Of a DNA stretch of 64,000 nt, positions 8,349 through 17,300 are shown in pieces (positions within the stretch are counted from its first letter, which is position 1; each line of letters opens with the position of its first letter). The stretch comes from Flavobacterium sp. MDT1-60 (lineage in GTDB: Bacteria; Bacteroidota; Bacteroidia; Flavobacteriales; Flavobacteriaceae). Made by a program: the position numbers and the translations under genes. Below the pieces are notes generated by a model. It was not told the origin of the DNA. It saw only the letters and a list, made by a program, of their open reading frames with translations, and searched no databases. Location of the stretch: contig NZ_CP062159.1 in the NCBI RefSeq assembly GCF_014844035.1, forward strand, positions 1,674,001-1,738,000, given 5' to 3'.

Positions 8349-8723
8349 TGAAGTAGAAACTGCTTTGGAGATGAGTTGGTTTTTTGTGGTTTTCAGAATA
8401 CTTGTTATTAGTTTTAAAATTGCAATGGCATCACTGTTGATATTTTCAAATTCTTTATCATTTAAATAATCAGTAGCTTTTAATAATTCTAGCCAATAAA
8501 TTGATTCATTTGCTTCTTTTTGCGCAATAGCAAATTTATGAATGAAATCATTTTTACTTTCAGCGTGTTCTGCTTCTCTAACCATTGCACCAATACTTGT
8601 TCCAGATCGTAGTAGTTGTTTAGAAAGTATAAACTCTTTTTTCTCAATACATAGATATTGATATAATTTGACAATTCGGATGGCAAAATCAAAACTTTTG
8701 TCTTTGATTATGTTGTTTTTCAT
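8343..8723 (-). CDS. Four-helix-bundle protein (23S rRNA IVS-type / TIGR02436 family)
   Basis: A 126-residue small helical protein. It matches the four-helix-bundle family first seen in 23S rRNA intervening sequences: SFDFAIRIVKLYQYL, LSKQLLRSGTSIGAMVREAEHAESKNDF, KEANESIYWLELL. No catalytic residues are known. In diversity-generating retroelements the related Avd protein binds nucleic acid, but no reverse transcriptase is present here. The ATG at 8723 is preferred over a TTG 9 bp upstream. The gene is flanked by imperfect inverted repeats and interrupts a run of cobalamin genes to which it has no obvious link, so it may be a mobile insertion. Confidence 0.85.
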   Translation of the reverse strand: MKNNIIKDKSFDFAIRIVKLYQYLCIEKKEFILSKQLLRSGTSIGAMVREAEHAESKNDFIHKFAIAQKEANESIYWLELLKATDYLNDKEFENINSDAIAILKLITSILKTTKNQLISKAVSTSN

Positions 8724-8750
8724 AATTAACAACTAACAATTTATAATTAA
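8724..8750. repeat. Right imperfect inverted repeat flanking four-helix-bundle gene
   Basis: Reads AATTAACAACTAACAATT then ATAATTAA-type sequence. It is complementary to 8315-8348 apart from one base and a 7-base gap, and it ends 4 bp before the stop codon of the neighbouring Cys-rich gene. Confidence 0.75.
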
Positions 8751-8753
8751 CAC

Positions 8754-9116
8754 TTAATAAGGGCAATGGCGACAATCATTACCACAACAATTGCCTCGTT
8801 TCAAATGGAACCAACTAGTGAAAACTGTAGTGCCTTCTTCCTTATAATAATCGATATCTTCAATAAGTTTTGCAGTTTTTGGTAAAGATAGTGCTTTATT
8901 TTGTAGTGCTTTTTTTGGAGTCATAGTCTCGACATAAGCATCTATTTTGTCTACGCAGGCTTCTTTAAAGCAAGTCTGACAAAGACAATCGCCTCCTTCA
9001 GAAAGATTAAAAATAGGAGGGAAATCATTACACCAGCATTTGTTTTCAACAGAAATATCTCCGCAGCTAAAAGTAGATTCACAACTTGAGCAAACTTTGG
9101 TTTTTGTGGTATTCAT
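8754..9116 (-). CDS. Cysteine-rich CWC / DUF5522 domain protein
   Basis: A 120-residue protein with 16 cysteines. The N-terminal part (CSSCESTFSCG...CWCNDFP, then CLCQTCF) is a cysteine-rich CWC module, probably metal-binding. The C terminus (FHLKRGNCCGNDCRHCPY) is the DUF5522 signature. Biochemical function is unknown. It may head the minus-strand cob run, with the four-helix gene between it and cobU, and is divergent from btuF across a 173-bp gap that must hold both promoters. A link to cobalamin is suggested only by position. Confidence 0.75.
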   Translation of the reverse strand: MNTTKTKVCSSCESTFSCGDISVENKCWCNDFPPIFNLSEGGDCLCQTCFKEACVDKIDAYVETMTPKKALQNKALSLPKTAKLIEDIDYYKEEGTTVFTSWFHLKRGNCCGNDCRHCPY

Positions 9117-9289
9117 AAATATAAAAGATAATTTTGTTGAAATTTGTAAGAATAAAGGTAAACAAAAAAAATAGAAATTGCCTTACCTTTGTCGCTATCG
9201 AAAATTTAAATAATGAAATTGTGATATTCAAAATCTGTGCCGATATTGCATATTAACGATTTCATATTCCAAAATAGTATAACCAGTAT

Positions 9290-10432
9290 ATGAAAAATTT
9301 AGTACCTAAATCCATTATTATTCTATCTTTTTTTCTTCTAATCGGATGTAAAAAAAATGAAACTGCTGAAGTTGCAAAATCTCCAATTGCTAAAAATAGT
9401 ATTGAATATGCTTCTGGACTTTCTATCGTAAAACACGAAGGATTTTCAGTAGTAACAGTGACAAATCCGTGGCCAAATGCAAATAAAAATTTTACTTATA
9501 TTTTAAAAGAAAAAGAAGCTAAAGTTCCGGATAGTTTACAAAATTATACTACGATAAAAGTTCCTTTAGAATCTATTGTGGTGACATCAACGACTAATAT
9601 TCCCTATCTTGAAATGCTGGATGTAGAAGATAAACTAGTTGGTTTTCCACATACCGATTATATTTCATCTGAAAAAACCAGAATATTAATTGATAAAGGT
9701 TCTGTGAAAAACGTTGGACAAAATGAAAAATTAAATATTGAACAATTAATAGAATTATCTCCAGATTTGATTGTAACTTTTGGAGTTGACAATAACAATC
9801 CGATGCTGGATAATTTGACAAAAAGTGGTTTAAACGTAATGATTCAGGCCGACTGGATGGAACAATCTCCACTTGGAAAAGCAGAATGGATTAAACTCTA
9901 CGGAGCCTTATTTGGTAAAGAAGAGAAAGCCAAAGAATTGTTTGATAAAATTGTAACAAGCTACAATCAGGCTAAGAAATTAGTCGCTGATAAACCTGCG
10001 ACGACGACAGTTTTATATGGTTCTATGTATGAGGATGTTTGGTATGTGGCAAAAGGAAACAGCTGGGTGGCGCAATTTATGAAAGATGCACAGTCTAATT
10101 ATTTATGGGCCGATTTAAAAGGAACCGGAAGTCAGGGTTTGTCATTCGAAAAAGTATTAGATAAAGCCAAAACAGCAAATGTTTGGATTGCTTCTGGATC
10201 TTTTCTGACTTTAGACGAATTACAAAAAGCAAATCCGCATTACAGTGAGTTTGACGCTTTTAAGAATAAATCAATCTATACTTTAGAAAGTAAGTTTGGA
10301 GCAACTGGCGGAACCATTTATTATGAATTATCGCCAAGCCGACCAGATTTGGTTTTGAAAGATTATATTAAAATTTTTCATCCGGATTTACTGCCGAGTT
10401 ATGAGTTTACTTTTGCATCTAAACTGAATTAA
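9290..10432 (+). CDS. btuF: Cobalamin ABC transporter substrate-binding lipoprotein (BtuF-like)
   Basis: A 380-residue lipoprotein (lipobox SFFLLIGCKKNE). It has the two-lobed Fe3+-siderophore/cobalamin binding fold of class III binding proteins: IVVTSTTNIPYLEMLD, IEQLIELSPDLIVTFG, then the C-terminal lobe with VWIASGSFLTLDEL. It lies directly ahead of a FecCD/BtuC permease and an ATPase and next to cob genes, so cobalamin or cobinamide is the likely ligand. Siderophore binding is the alternative. No B12 box was found in the 5' leader. A -7-like TACCTTTG lies at 9184-9191. Confidence 0.82.
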   Translation: MKNLVPKSIIILSFFLLIGCKKNETAEVAKSPIAKNSIEYASGLSIVKHEGFSVVTVTNPWPNANKNFTYILKEKEAKVPDSLQNYTTIKVPLESIVVTSTTNIPYLEMLDVEDKLVGFPHTDYISSEKTRILIDKGSVKNVGQNEKLNIEQLIELSPDLIVTFGVDNNNPMLDNLTKSGLNVMIQADWMEQSPLGKAEWIKLYGALFGKEEKAKELFDKIVTSYNQAKKLVADKPATTTVLYGSMYEDVWYVAKGNSWVAQFMKDAQSNYLWADLKGTGSQGLSFEKVLDKAKTANVWIASGSFLTLDELQKANPHYSEFDAFKNKSIYTLESKFGATGGTIYYELSPSRPDLVLKDYIKIFHPDLLPSYEFTFASKLN

Positions 10433-10433
10433 A

Positions 10434-11461
10434 TTGGCAAACAAAGAAAGAAATACCATTTTATTTATCGTTCTGGGTTTAGGACTTCTTCTGATGTTTT
10501 TTGCGAGTATTAGTTTGGGTTCCGTTAATATTCCATTTAGAGATGTTTATACGAGCTTAACAGGAAGTCAAGCTAGCAAATCGACTTGGGAATATATCAT
10601 TATCAATTACCGTTTGCCAAAAGCGATTACAGCGATTTTAGTCGGAACCGGACTTTCAATAAGCGGTTTGTTGATGCAGACTTTATTCAGAAATCCGCTT
10701 GCAGGGCCGTATGTTTTAGGATTAAGTTCAGGTGCAAGTCTCGGAGTGGCTTTTGTGATTCTTGGTGCTGGATTTTTGCCTTCTTTTTGAGAACAATCGC
10801 ATTATCTTCATACGGAATTGTTTTGGCTTCAACTTTAGGCAGTACACTTGTTTTATTGTTGGTTTTAGTCGTTTCGCAACGTTTACGGGATACGATGGCA
10901 ATCTTAATTGTTGGATTAATGTTCGGAAGTTTTACAACCGCAATCGTGAGTGTTTTAACTTATTTTAGTACAGCCGAACAGCTTCAGAAATTCACTTTTT
11001 GGTCATTAGGAAATCTTGGCAATCTTTCCTGGAAATCAATTATAGTTTTGGCAGTCAGTGTATTTTTTGGTTTAGTTTTAAGCGCGGCTAGTATTAAGCC
11101 TTTAAATGCTTTGCTTTTGGGCGAAAATTATGCAAAAAGCATGGGATTGAATTTCAATAAAGCCCGTTTGATCATTATTTTTGCAACCAGTATTTTAGCC
11201 GGAAGCATCACTGCTTTTGCAGGCCCGATAGCTTTTATTGGATTAGCTGTGCCGCATATCGCAAAACTGACTTTTCAAACCAGTAACCATATGATTTTGT
11301 TTTGGAGTACATTGCTTTTTGGAGCTATTATTGTATTATTCTGTGATATAGTTTCTCAAATGCCGGGCTTTGATGTTACACTTCCAATAAATGCAATTAC
11401 GTCTATAATTGGTGCACCGGTCGTAATTTGGTTATTGATAAGAAAAAGAAATTTTAAGTAA
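10434..11461 (+). pseudogene. btuC: BtuC-like FecCD permease, interrupted by a -1 frameshift
   Basis: Two overlapping frames together encode one FecCD/BtuC permease. The first runs from a TTG at 10434 (2 bp after btuF) through RLPKAITAILVGTGLSISG and NPLAGPYVLGLSSGASLG to a TGA at 10788. The second continues the same protein from about 10784 (LRTIALSSYGIVLAS...GPIAFIGLAVPHIAKL) to 11461. Adding one T to the five-T run at 10783-10787 restores a normal permease of about 340 residues. This could be a sequencing or assembly error, a real inactivating mutation, phase variation, or -1 slippage just before the stop. All other family features look intact. Confidence 0.85.
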
Positions 11462-11469
11462 TAATGTTT

Positions 11470-11568
11470 GGCCACGGATTAAACGGATTAAACGGATCTT
11501 CGCAGATGTTAAATCGTTAAAAAATCTTAGCTCCTTAGTATCTCAGAACCTTAGCATCTTAAAAAAAA
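11470..11568. repeat. Intergenic low-complexity repeat between btuC and btuD
   Basis: Contains CCACGGATTAAACGGATTAAACGG and then serial words of the form TCTTAGCTCCTTAGTATCTCA. The CCACGGATTAA words resemble one arm of the inverted repeats at 30101-30165 and 47429-47489. No ORF or terminator is seen. Confidence 0.5.
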
Positions 11569-12345
11569 ATGAAAACAATTCTAGAAACTTCAAATTTAAC
11601 CATTGGCTATAAGTCCAAGAAAGCAACTGTGGCTATTGCTGAAAATCTTAATTTGAATCTGTCATCAGGAAAACTCATTTCATTAATTGGTGCAAACGGA
11701 ATTGGGAAATCAACTTTATTGAGAACCATTACCGGAATTCAACAACCGTTGTCAGGGAAAGTTCTTCTGAATGAAAAAAACATAAATACTTATAACCCTC
11801 TAGATTTAGCACAAAATCTAAGTTTGGTTTTAACCGAGAAATTGCCACCAAGCAATCTTTCTGTTTTTGAATTAGTGGCTTTGGGAAGACAGCCATACAC
11901 GGATTGGATCGGAACTTTATCTCAAACAGATATAGAAAAAGTTCAGGAAGCGATGGTATTAACGCAAATTGAACATTTGGCACAAAAAAGACATTTTGAG
12001 ATTAGTGACGGTCAATTGCAAAAGGTTTTAATTGCGAGAGCTTTGGCACAAGACACGCCTTTAATTATTCTCGATGAACCTACAACGCATCTCGATTTAT
12101 TACATAAAGTTTCGCTTTTCAAATTGCTAAAAAAGCTGACACAGGAAACTCAAAAATGTATTTTATTTTCAACACACGATATCGATTTGGCGATTCAGTT
12201 AAGCGATGAAATGATCATAATGACGCCGGAATTTGTTGTTCAGGATGAACCATGTAATTTAATTTCAAAAGGAAGTTTCGCTACTTTGTTTAAAGACGAG
12301 CATATTATTTTTGATGCTGAAAAAGGGAAGTTTGTGATTACTTAG
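11569..12345 (+). CDS. btuD: Cobalamin/siderophore ABC transporter ATP-binding protein (BtuD-like)
   Basis: A 258-residue ABC ATPase. It has Walker A (LIGANGIGKSTLL), a Q-loop region, a signature written as ISDGQLQKVLIARALAQ in place of LSGGQ, Walker B (LIILDEPTTHLDL) and the H-loop (FSTHDIDLAIQ). It would drive the BtuC-type permease encoded just upstream and complete the BtuFCD importer. The 107-bp gap from btuC holds a repeat and not a terminator, so co-transcription is plausible. The shift from SGG to SDG in the signature is notable but does not by itself imply loss of activity. Confidence 0.85.
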   Translation: MKTILETSNLTIGYKSKKATVAIAENLNLNLSSGKLISLIGANGIGKSTLLRTITGIQQPLSGKVLLNEKNINTYNPLDLAQNLSLVLTEKLPPSNLSVFELVALGRQPYTDWIGTLSQTDIEKVQEAMVLTQIEHLAQKRHFEISDGQLQKVLIARALAQDTPLIILDEPTTHLDLLHKVSLFKLLKKLTQETQKCILFSTHDIDLAIQLSDEMIIMTPEFVVQDEPCNLISKGSFATLFKDEHIIFDAEKGKFVIT

Positions 12346-12376
12346 AATACTTTTTATTAATCTCAATTAATTATGA

Positions 12377-12536
12377 GTCCCAGCGGGACATTATATTTAT
12401 AGAATGATAAAGGCATTTTGGCAGAACCCATAGGGGTGAAATATTTATCCATCAAAATAAAAATTATTATATCGCTCCTCTGGAGTTTTAACCTGTGGTA
12501 AAATATTATAGCTATAAACATTAAGCTCCTCTGGAG
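12377..12536. repeat. Cluster of four mini-hairpins with CC-NNN-GG cores
   Basis: Four short palindromes: GTCCC-AGC-GGGAC (12377-12389), ACCC-ATAG-GGGT (12426-12437) and two copies of CTCC-TCT-GGAG (12475-12485 and 12526-12536) inside the same longer word GCTCCTCTGGAGTTT. They fill the convergent gap between btuD and trmL and may also act as transcription ends. Confidence 0.7.
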
Positions 12537-12548
12537 TTTCAAAATAAA

Positions 12549-13004
12549 TTAAACCTTCAACCCAATTTGTCTTTTAGCCTCACCAACTACAAAAGCCACA
12601 GAATTTGCAATATTAAAACTACGGATTAATTTCGACATCGGAATCGTTAGATGATTTTCAAAACGTGTTAAAACTGCTGCGCTCAAACCAACGCTTTCTT
12701 TTCCGAAAACCAACCAGTCTCCATCTTGAAAATCGGTTTCTAAATATGATTTCTCTGCATGCGAACTCATCAAAAAAACACGTGATTGATCAGGAATCTG
12801 CTGAATCCATTCTTCTATATTTTGATATTCGGTCACATCAAGATGTACCCAATAATCCAAACCGGAACGTTTGAGATTTTTATCATTAATCACAAATCCG
12901 AAGGGATGAATTAAGTGCAGACGACTTTCTGTGCCCACGCATAAGCGTCCAATATTTCCAGTATTATTTGGTATTTCAGGTTCTACAAGAACAACGTTTA
13001 GCAT
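12549..13004 (-). CDS. trmL: tRNA (cytidine(34)-2'-O)-methyltransferase TrmL
   Basis: A 151-residue SPOUT methyltransferase. The N terminus has VLVEPEIPNNTGNIGRLC. The knotted SAM-binding part has LVFGKESVGL, LTIPM and RSFNIANSVAFVVGEA. TrmL/YibK uses SAM to 2'-O-methylate the wobble base of tRNA-Leu isoacceptors as a dimer in the cytoplasm. The length matches the single-domain family. It sits upstream of nothing obviously related and converges on btuD. Confidence 0.92.
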   Translation of the reverse strand: MLNVVLVEPEIPNNTGNIGRLCVGTESRLHLIHPFGFVINDKNLKRSGLDYWVHLDVTEYQNIEEWIQQIPDQSRVFLMSSHAEKSYLETDFQDGDWLVFGKESVGLSAAVLTRFENHLTIPMSKLIRSFNIANSVAFVVGEAKRQIGLKV

Positions 13005-13017
13005 TTTTTAAGTTATT

Positions 13018-13098
13018 TGTTAAATGTTAGATGTTAAATGTTAGATGTTAGTCTGTAACTATCTAATTTTCAAATTATCTAATTGACACATTTTCTAA
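13018..13098. repeat. Short-word tandem repeats between rluE and trmL
   Basis: Repeated words TTAAATGTTAGATG (three near-copies at 13020-13050), then CTAATTTTCAAATTATCTAATT-like words. No coding potential or clear hairpin was seen; it may be polymerase-slippage sequence. Confidence 0.5.
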
Positions 13099-13671
13099 TT
13101 AGTTTTCTAATTTAAAATCTGAAACTTCCAGAACATCTCCAGCTTTTAAGTTTTGCAAATATACATTTCCTATTCTAACACGAACTAATCTTAAAGTTGG
13201 AAAACCGACCGCCGCTGTCATTTTACGAACCTGACGGAATTTGCCTTCATTTATGGTTATAGAAGCCCAGGAAGTTGGGCCATGACGTTCGTCTCTTATT
13301 TTTTTGGCTCTTGGCCCAAAATCAGGAATTTCGGTAACAATAAAGGCTTTACAAGGTTTAGTTTTATATTTTCCACCATCAAAACCAATTTCCACACCTT
13401 TTTGCAATTCTTCAATCGCTTCAGGAGTTATCACCCCATCAACCTGAACGTAATATTCCTTGTCTACTTTTTTGCTTCTTATTTGTTCGCTTACTTTTCC
13501 GTCGGTTGTAAGTAAAAGCAATCCTTCAGAATCTTCGTCTAAGCGGCCAATTGCCATGGTACCTTCAGGAAAATCATATAATTCACCCAAAAGCTTTTTC
13601 TTTCTCTTTAGTTCGTAAATAAATTGGCTTAAATAGCCGTATGGTTTAAAAAGAATGAAGTGATGATGCAT
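13099..13671 (-). CDS. rluE: rRNA large-subunit pseudouridine synthase (RluE/RsuA family)
   Basis: A 190-residue pseudouridine synthase. The catalytic Asp lies in AIGRLDEDSEGLLLLTTDG (about residue 44). Other family marks are KVDKEYYVQVDG and ITINEGKFRQVRKM. There is no N-terminal S4 domain, which fits RluE (23S rRNA U2457) better than RsuA or RluB/F. It isomerises uridine in rRNA. It is monocistronic in this layout, with trmL downstream on the same strand after 94 bp of repetitive sequence. Confidence 0.88.
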   Translation of the reverse strand: MHHHFILFKPYGYLSQFIYELKRKKKLLGELYDFPEGTMAIGRLDEDSEGLLLLTTDGKVSEQIRSKKVDKEYYVQVDGVITPEAIEELQKGVEIGFDGGKYKTKPCKAFIVTEIPDFGPRAKKIRDERHGPTSWASITINEGKFRQVRKMTAAVGFPTLRLVRVRIGNVYLQNLKAGDVLEVSDFKLEN

Positions 13672-13847
13672 GTATTATTTTTAAAGTGCAAAGATAGTTT
13701 TGTTTTCAATTCAAGTAAAGAATAATTATTTAATAACCAAAAGCTATGTTAAAGGTCTTATTTTTCCCATTTAAAATTCGTAATATTATGTAGTAATGAA
13801 AAAATATAATGTCATGGAAAATAACAATCTAGGTTCCAAAAAAATAA

Positions 13848-14183
13848 ATGGAACACAAAAAAAACATCGATGAATCGAAAGGGAAAAATATTCCACACGA
13901 TATTGAATTTCATGAATCAGAAATAAAACAAGAAGTAGTAACTGACAAAAGTGGAAACAAAGAAATCGTAGACAGAGTCCGAAATGAAAACGAAAGTTTC
14001 CAAGAAACTTCAAAAGATATAAATTCAAATAATCCAAATGCGAATCGTGGGGTGTCCACGGAAGAAGAAGCAAAAAAAACAGTCGAAAATAAAGATCGGA
14101 ATTCAGATATTACGCCAAATCGTTATCCTAATTCAAATCCGGAAAGTCATGAGGACAGGGGAAATATGAAACTGGATGAGTGA
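13848..14183 (+). CDS. Small hydrophilic, probably disordered protein
   Basis: A 111-residue protein rich in Asn, Glu, Lys, Ser and Asp with almost no hydrophobic stretch. It has no signal peptide or membrane helix and no recognised domain. Segments such as NKEIVDRVRNENESFQET and NPESHEDRGNMKLDE look like a disordered stress-type or cytosolic filler protein. A strong terminator follows at once, which supports a real transcript. It resembles in style, but not clearly in sequence, the acidic protein at 47553-47849. No function is proposed. Confidence 0.6.
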   Translation: MEHKKNIDESKGKNIPHDIEFHESEIKQEVVTDKSGNKEIVDRVRNENESFQETSKDINSNNPNANRGVSTEEEAKKTVENKDRNSDITPNRYPNSNPESHEDRGNMKLDE

Positions 14184-14230
14184 TTTTCTTTGTTCATTAA
14201 GTCAATCTATAAATTTGATAAAATAAAATG

Positions 14231-14261
14231 AAAGCTGCCTGAATTTCAGGCAGCTTTTTTT
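14231..14261 (+). terminator. Rho-independent terminator
   Basis: AAAGCTGCCTGAA / TTCAGGCAGCTTT pairs perfectly over 13 bp with almost no loop (a tighter stem with a 4-base loop is likely) and is followed by a T run. Confidence 0.88.
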
Positions 14262-14396
14262 GTCAGGTTTTATGAATAGATAAGTTTTTACGTTTTATAC
14301 ATGATTTAAAAATCTTACAATTAATTTAAGTTTTGACAATATTATCTTAACTTTAAAGGCGATAACTTTAACATCTAAATTTCTATGTCTTAACCT

Positions 14397-17300
14397 ATGA
14401 AAAAGATCTACTCAGTTCGCCATTTAATGGCTTTTTTAAGTTTTTTTTATTGCTCGGTGTCTGTCTTTGCTCAGACATTTCCAACAAAACAAACATTGCC
14501 TTATGCACAAAATTTTAATGGATTAGGAGTTGTTGATACAGCATATCCGGATGGTTTTCAAGGCTGGACCGCAAGTATATCGCCAGGATCAGCTTTTAAT
14601 ACAAATGCTACTTTAATAGCAGATAGACCTTTGATAGCAAATAGCACAGCGTCTACTAGTAGTGGCAATTTTCATAATTATGATGGAAAAATTGGTTTTT
14701 TAAATAATAGTAATCTTGATTTGACAATTGGATTTGCTTTTGATGCTACAAATCAAAAAGCGATTCAGGTTCAATATGATGCGATGACACTTCGTAATCC
14801 TTACGGAACAGTAATAAGCGGAACTTCGTCTAATCGTATTAATGAAATGGTCCTGCAATATAGGATTGGTAATACAGCTTCTTTTACTACATTACCGACA
14901 ACCTTATATTCTAACAATGAAGTTTCACAAATAACGGCTGTTACCACTCCTCAAAATTTAAAAACTTTTAAGATTACGTTACCTGCTGAATGCAACAATC
15001 AGCCTGAAGTTCAAATAAGATGGATTTCAAGACAAGTTTCCGGATCAGGTTCAAGACCATCGTTTGCAATAGACAATATAGATATAAAAAGTGATATAGT
15101 TGCTCCAGTAAGCGTTGCGGGCTATCCAAAAGCAGATAATATTTTATCAAACAGTTTCGATTTTTCCAATAAATTAGATGAAATCGGAAAAACTTACTAT
15201 GTTTTACTGCCTGGCGGAAGTGCGACTCCAAGTGTAGTTCAAGTAAAAGCGGGTCAGGATGCTAATAACGCTCCGGCTTTACAATCCGGTTTTTTTGATA
15301 TTATAGATCCAACTCAGGTATATCTAAAAAGTTTTACCGGACTTTCAATTAGTACTGCTTATTCTGTTTTTTCTATTTCAGAAGATCCATATGGTAACGT
15401 TCAGACAACTGTTGTAAAAGTTGATGCTACAACTGCCGCCGCAATAGTTCCATCTGTAACAACCACTGTTGCTTCTTTAGATTTAGGGTTTTCAGAAACA
15501 GGCTTTACTTCAGAAAGTGGAAGCTATCAAATTCAGGCAGTTAATCTTTCGGCTAACGTTACAGTTACTGCTACAGGAAATTTTACTATTTCTAAAGATA
15601 ATACTGCGTTTGGAACTTCTTTAACATACGCCATAGCTGATTTTGCTTTAAATGCAGCACAAACTGTTTATGTTCGTTTTACACCAACTGCTACGGGTAA
15701 TTTGTCCGGACAGATAACACACGAATCAACGGGAGCGACAAGCAAAATAGTTACTCTTTCAGGAACAGGAATTAATCCGTATTTGCAGGGTTTTAATGAT
15801 CCGGCCGTTCTAACCAATAGTGGATGGACACAGTATAACGTAGCTGGGACTGCAAATGAGTGGACGAGTACAACAGTGGCGCGAAACGTCAATTCGGGAA
15901 CCGGGGCAATACTTGTTAACGGGTATTCTGATAGTGGTGCAAGCAAAGATTGGCTGATTTCACCAAGATTGCGTTTGGATAATTTTAGTCAAATTCCATT
16001 ATTATCTTTTTACTCCCGCAAGTTTTACGTAGGTTCTGATTTGAAATTAATGGTTTCTGTTAATTATGATGGTAAAAGCAATCCGGAAACAGCAACGTGG
16101 ACAGAAATACCAGGGGATTTCCCAACTATTACTGGTACTTATAAACAATCGCAATTTATAAATTTAGGACCGTACAAAACGAACAATACTTATGTGGCGT
16201 GGGTTTATGTAACTACAGCCGGAGGAGCAAATAATGCGGAAGAATGGTCATTAGACGATGTTGCTATAACAAATGAAGCGGGTTTTGTGGCAGCAAATCC
16301 TATTTTAGATTTTGGAGAAGTTAGTATTAATACAATATCAGCAAGTCAGTCTTTTGTTTTCAAAGCAGAGGGTTACAATGACATTACATTAAAAGCTCCG
16401 GCAGATTACCAATTGTCTTTGGATAATACTTCATTCCAGTCAGATGTTTTAATAAGTTCAGCTGATGCAATGGCTGGAAAAACAGTTTATGTTCGATTTA
16501 CGCCTTCTATAAGAACTTTGACTATATCTGGCACTTTAACGGTTACCGGTACCGGTCTAAATAAACAAATAGGATCTTTAACAGGATCTTCATTGCTAAA
16601 AGCGGATACTTTTGATATTGTAACCTACAATCTGGAGTTTTTTGGTACTGATGTAAAAGGTACAGATAATGTTGAATTCGGTCCAACAGATGACACTTTA
16701 CAAATTGAAAATGTTGCTAAAGTGATGAACAAATTAAATGCCGATGTTTATGTTGTTCAGGAAGTTTCAGATGATCCGTCTTTAGATATTTTGATTCAGA
16801 AAATTAATATCAACGGAAAAACATTTGATAAATCAATTTCAACATCATGGTCGTATTCGTTTAATGCTGCTGATCCTAATTTTCCTCCCCAAAAATTAGT
16901 GGTTCTTTATAACACTCAAACTACTACAGTAAAAAGTACGCGTGTTATGTTTAAGAAATTATATGATGAAGTTCGTGCAGGAACAAAAACGTTACCAAAT
17001 TATCCAGGAACGACTTCTACGGTTAACACAAGTTCTAGTTTTTTCTCATCAGGACGTTTGCCTTACTTAGTTAAAATAGAAACCAATATTGGAGGAATTA
17101 AAAAAGAGATTAATCTGATTGATCTTCACGCACGCGCCAATAGCGGATCAGATATTTCCAGATATAATATGCGTAAATACGATGCTGAATTATTGAAAGA
17201 CAGTCTGGATGTTGAGTTTCCAAATGCTAATTTTATGATTTTGGGAGATTTTAATGATGATGTCAAAGCATCTGTTATTGCAGGAAATCCTTCGTCATAT

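Noticed and set aside
8343..8723. Diversity-generating retroelement accessory (Avd) gene
   Set aside because: No reverse transcriptase, template repeat or variable target is nearby.
9192..9289. A second cobalamin riboswitch ahead of btuF
   Set aside because: No B12 box and no core motif were found on either strand.
10586..11461. Separate gene starting at 10586
   Set aside because: Its first 65 residues are a wrong-frame reading of the btuC 5' part; only the part after about 10784 continues the permease.
1419..12345. Complete de novo cobalamin pathway
   Set aside because: No corrin-ring (cbi/cob early) genes are present; only lower-ligand and salvage steps are seen.
13018..13098. CRISPR or small RNA in the rluE-trmL gap
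   Set aside because: The words are short and irregular, with no hairpin or promoter.
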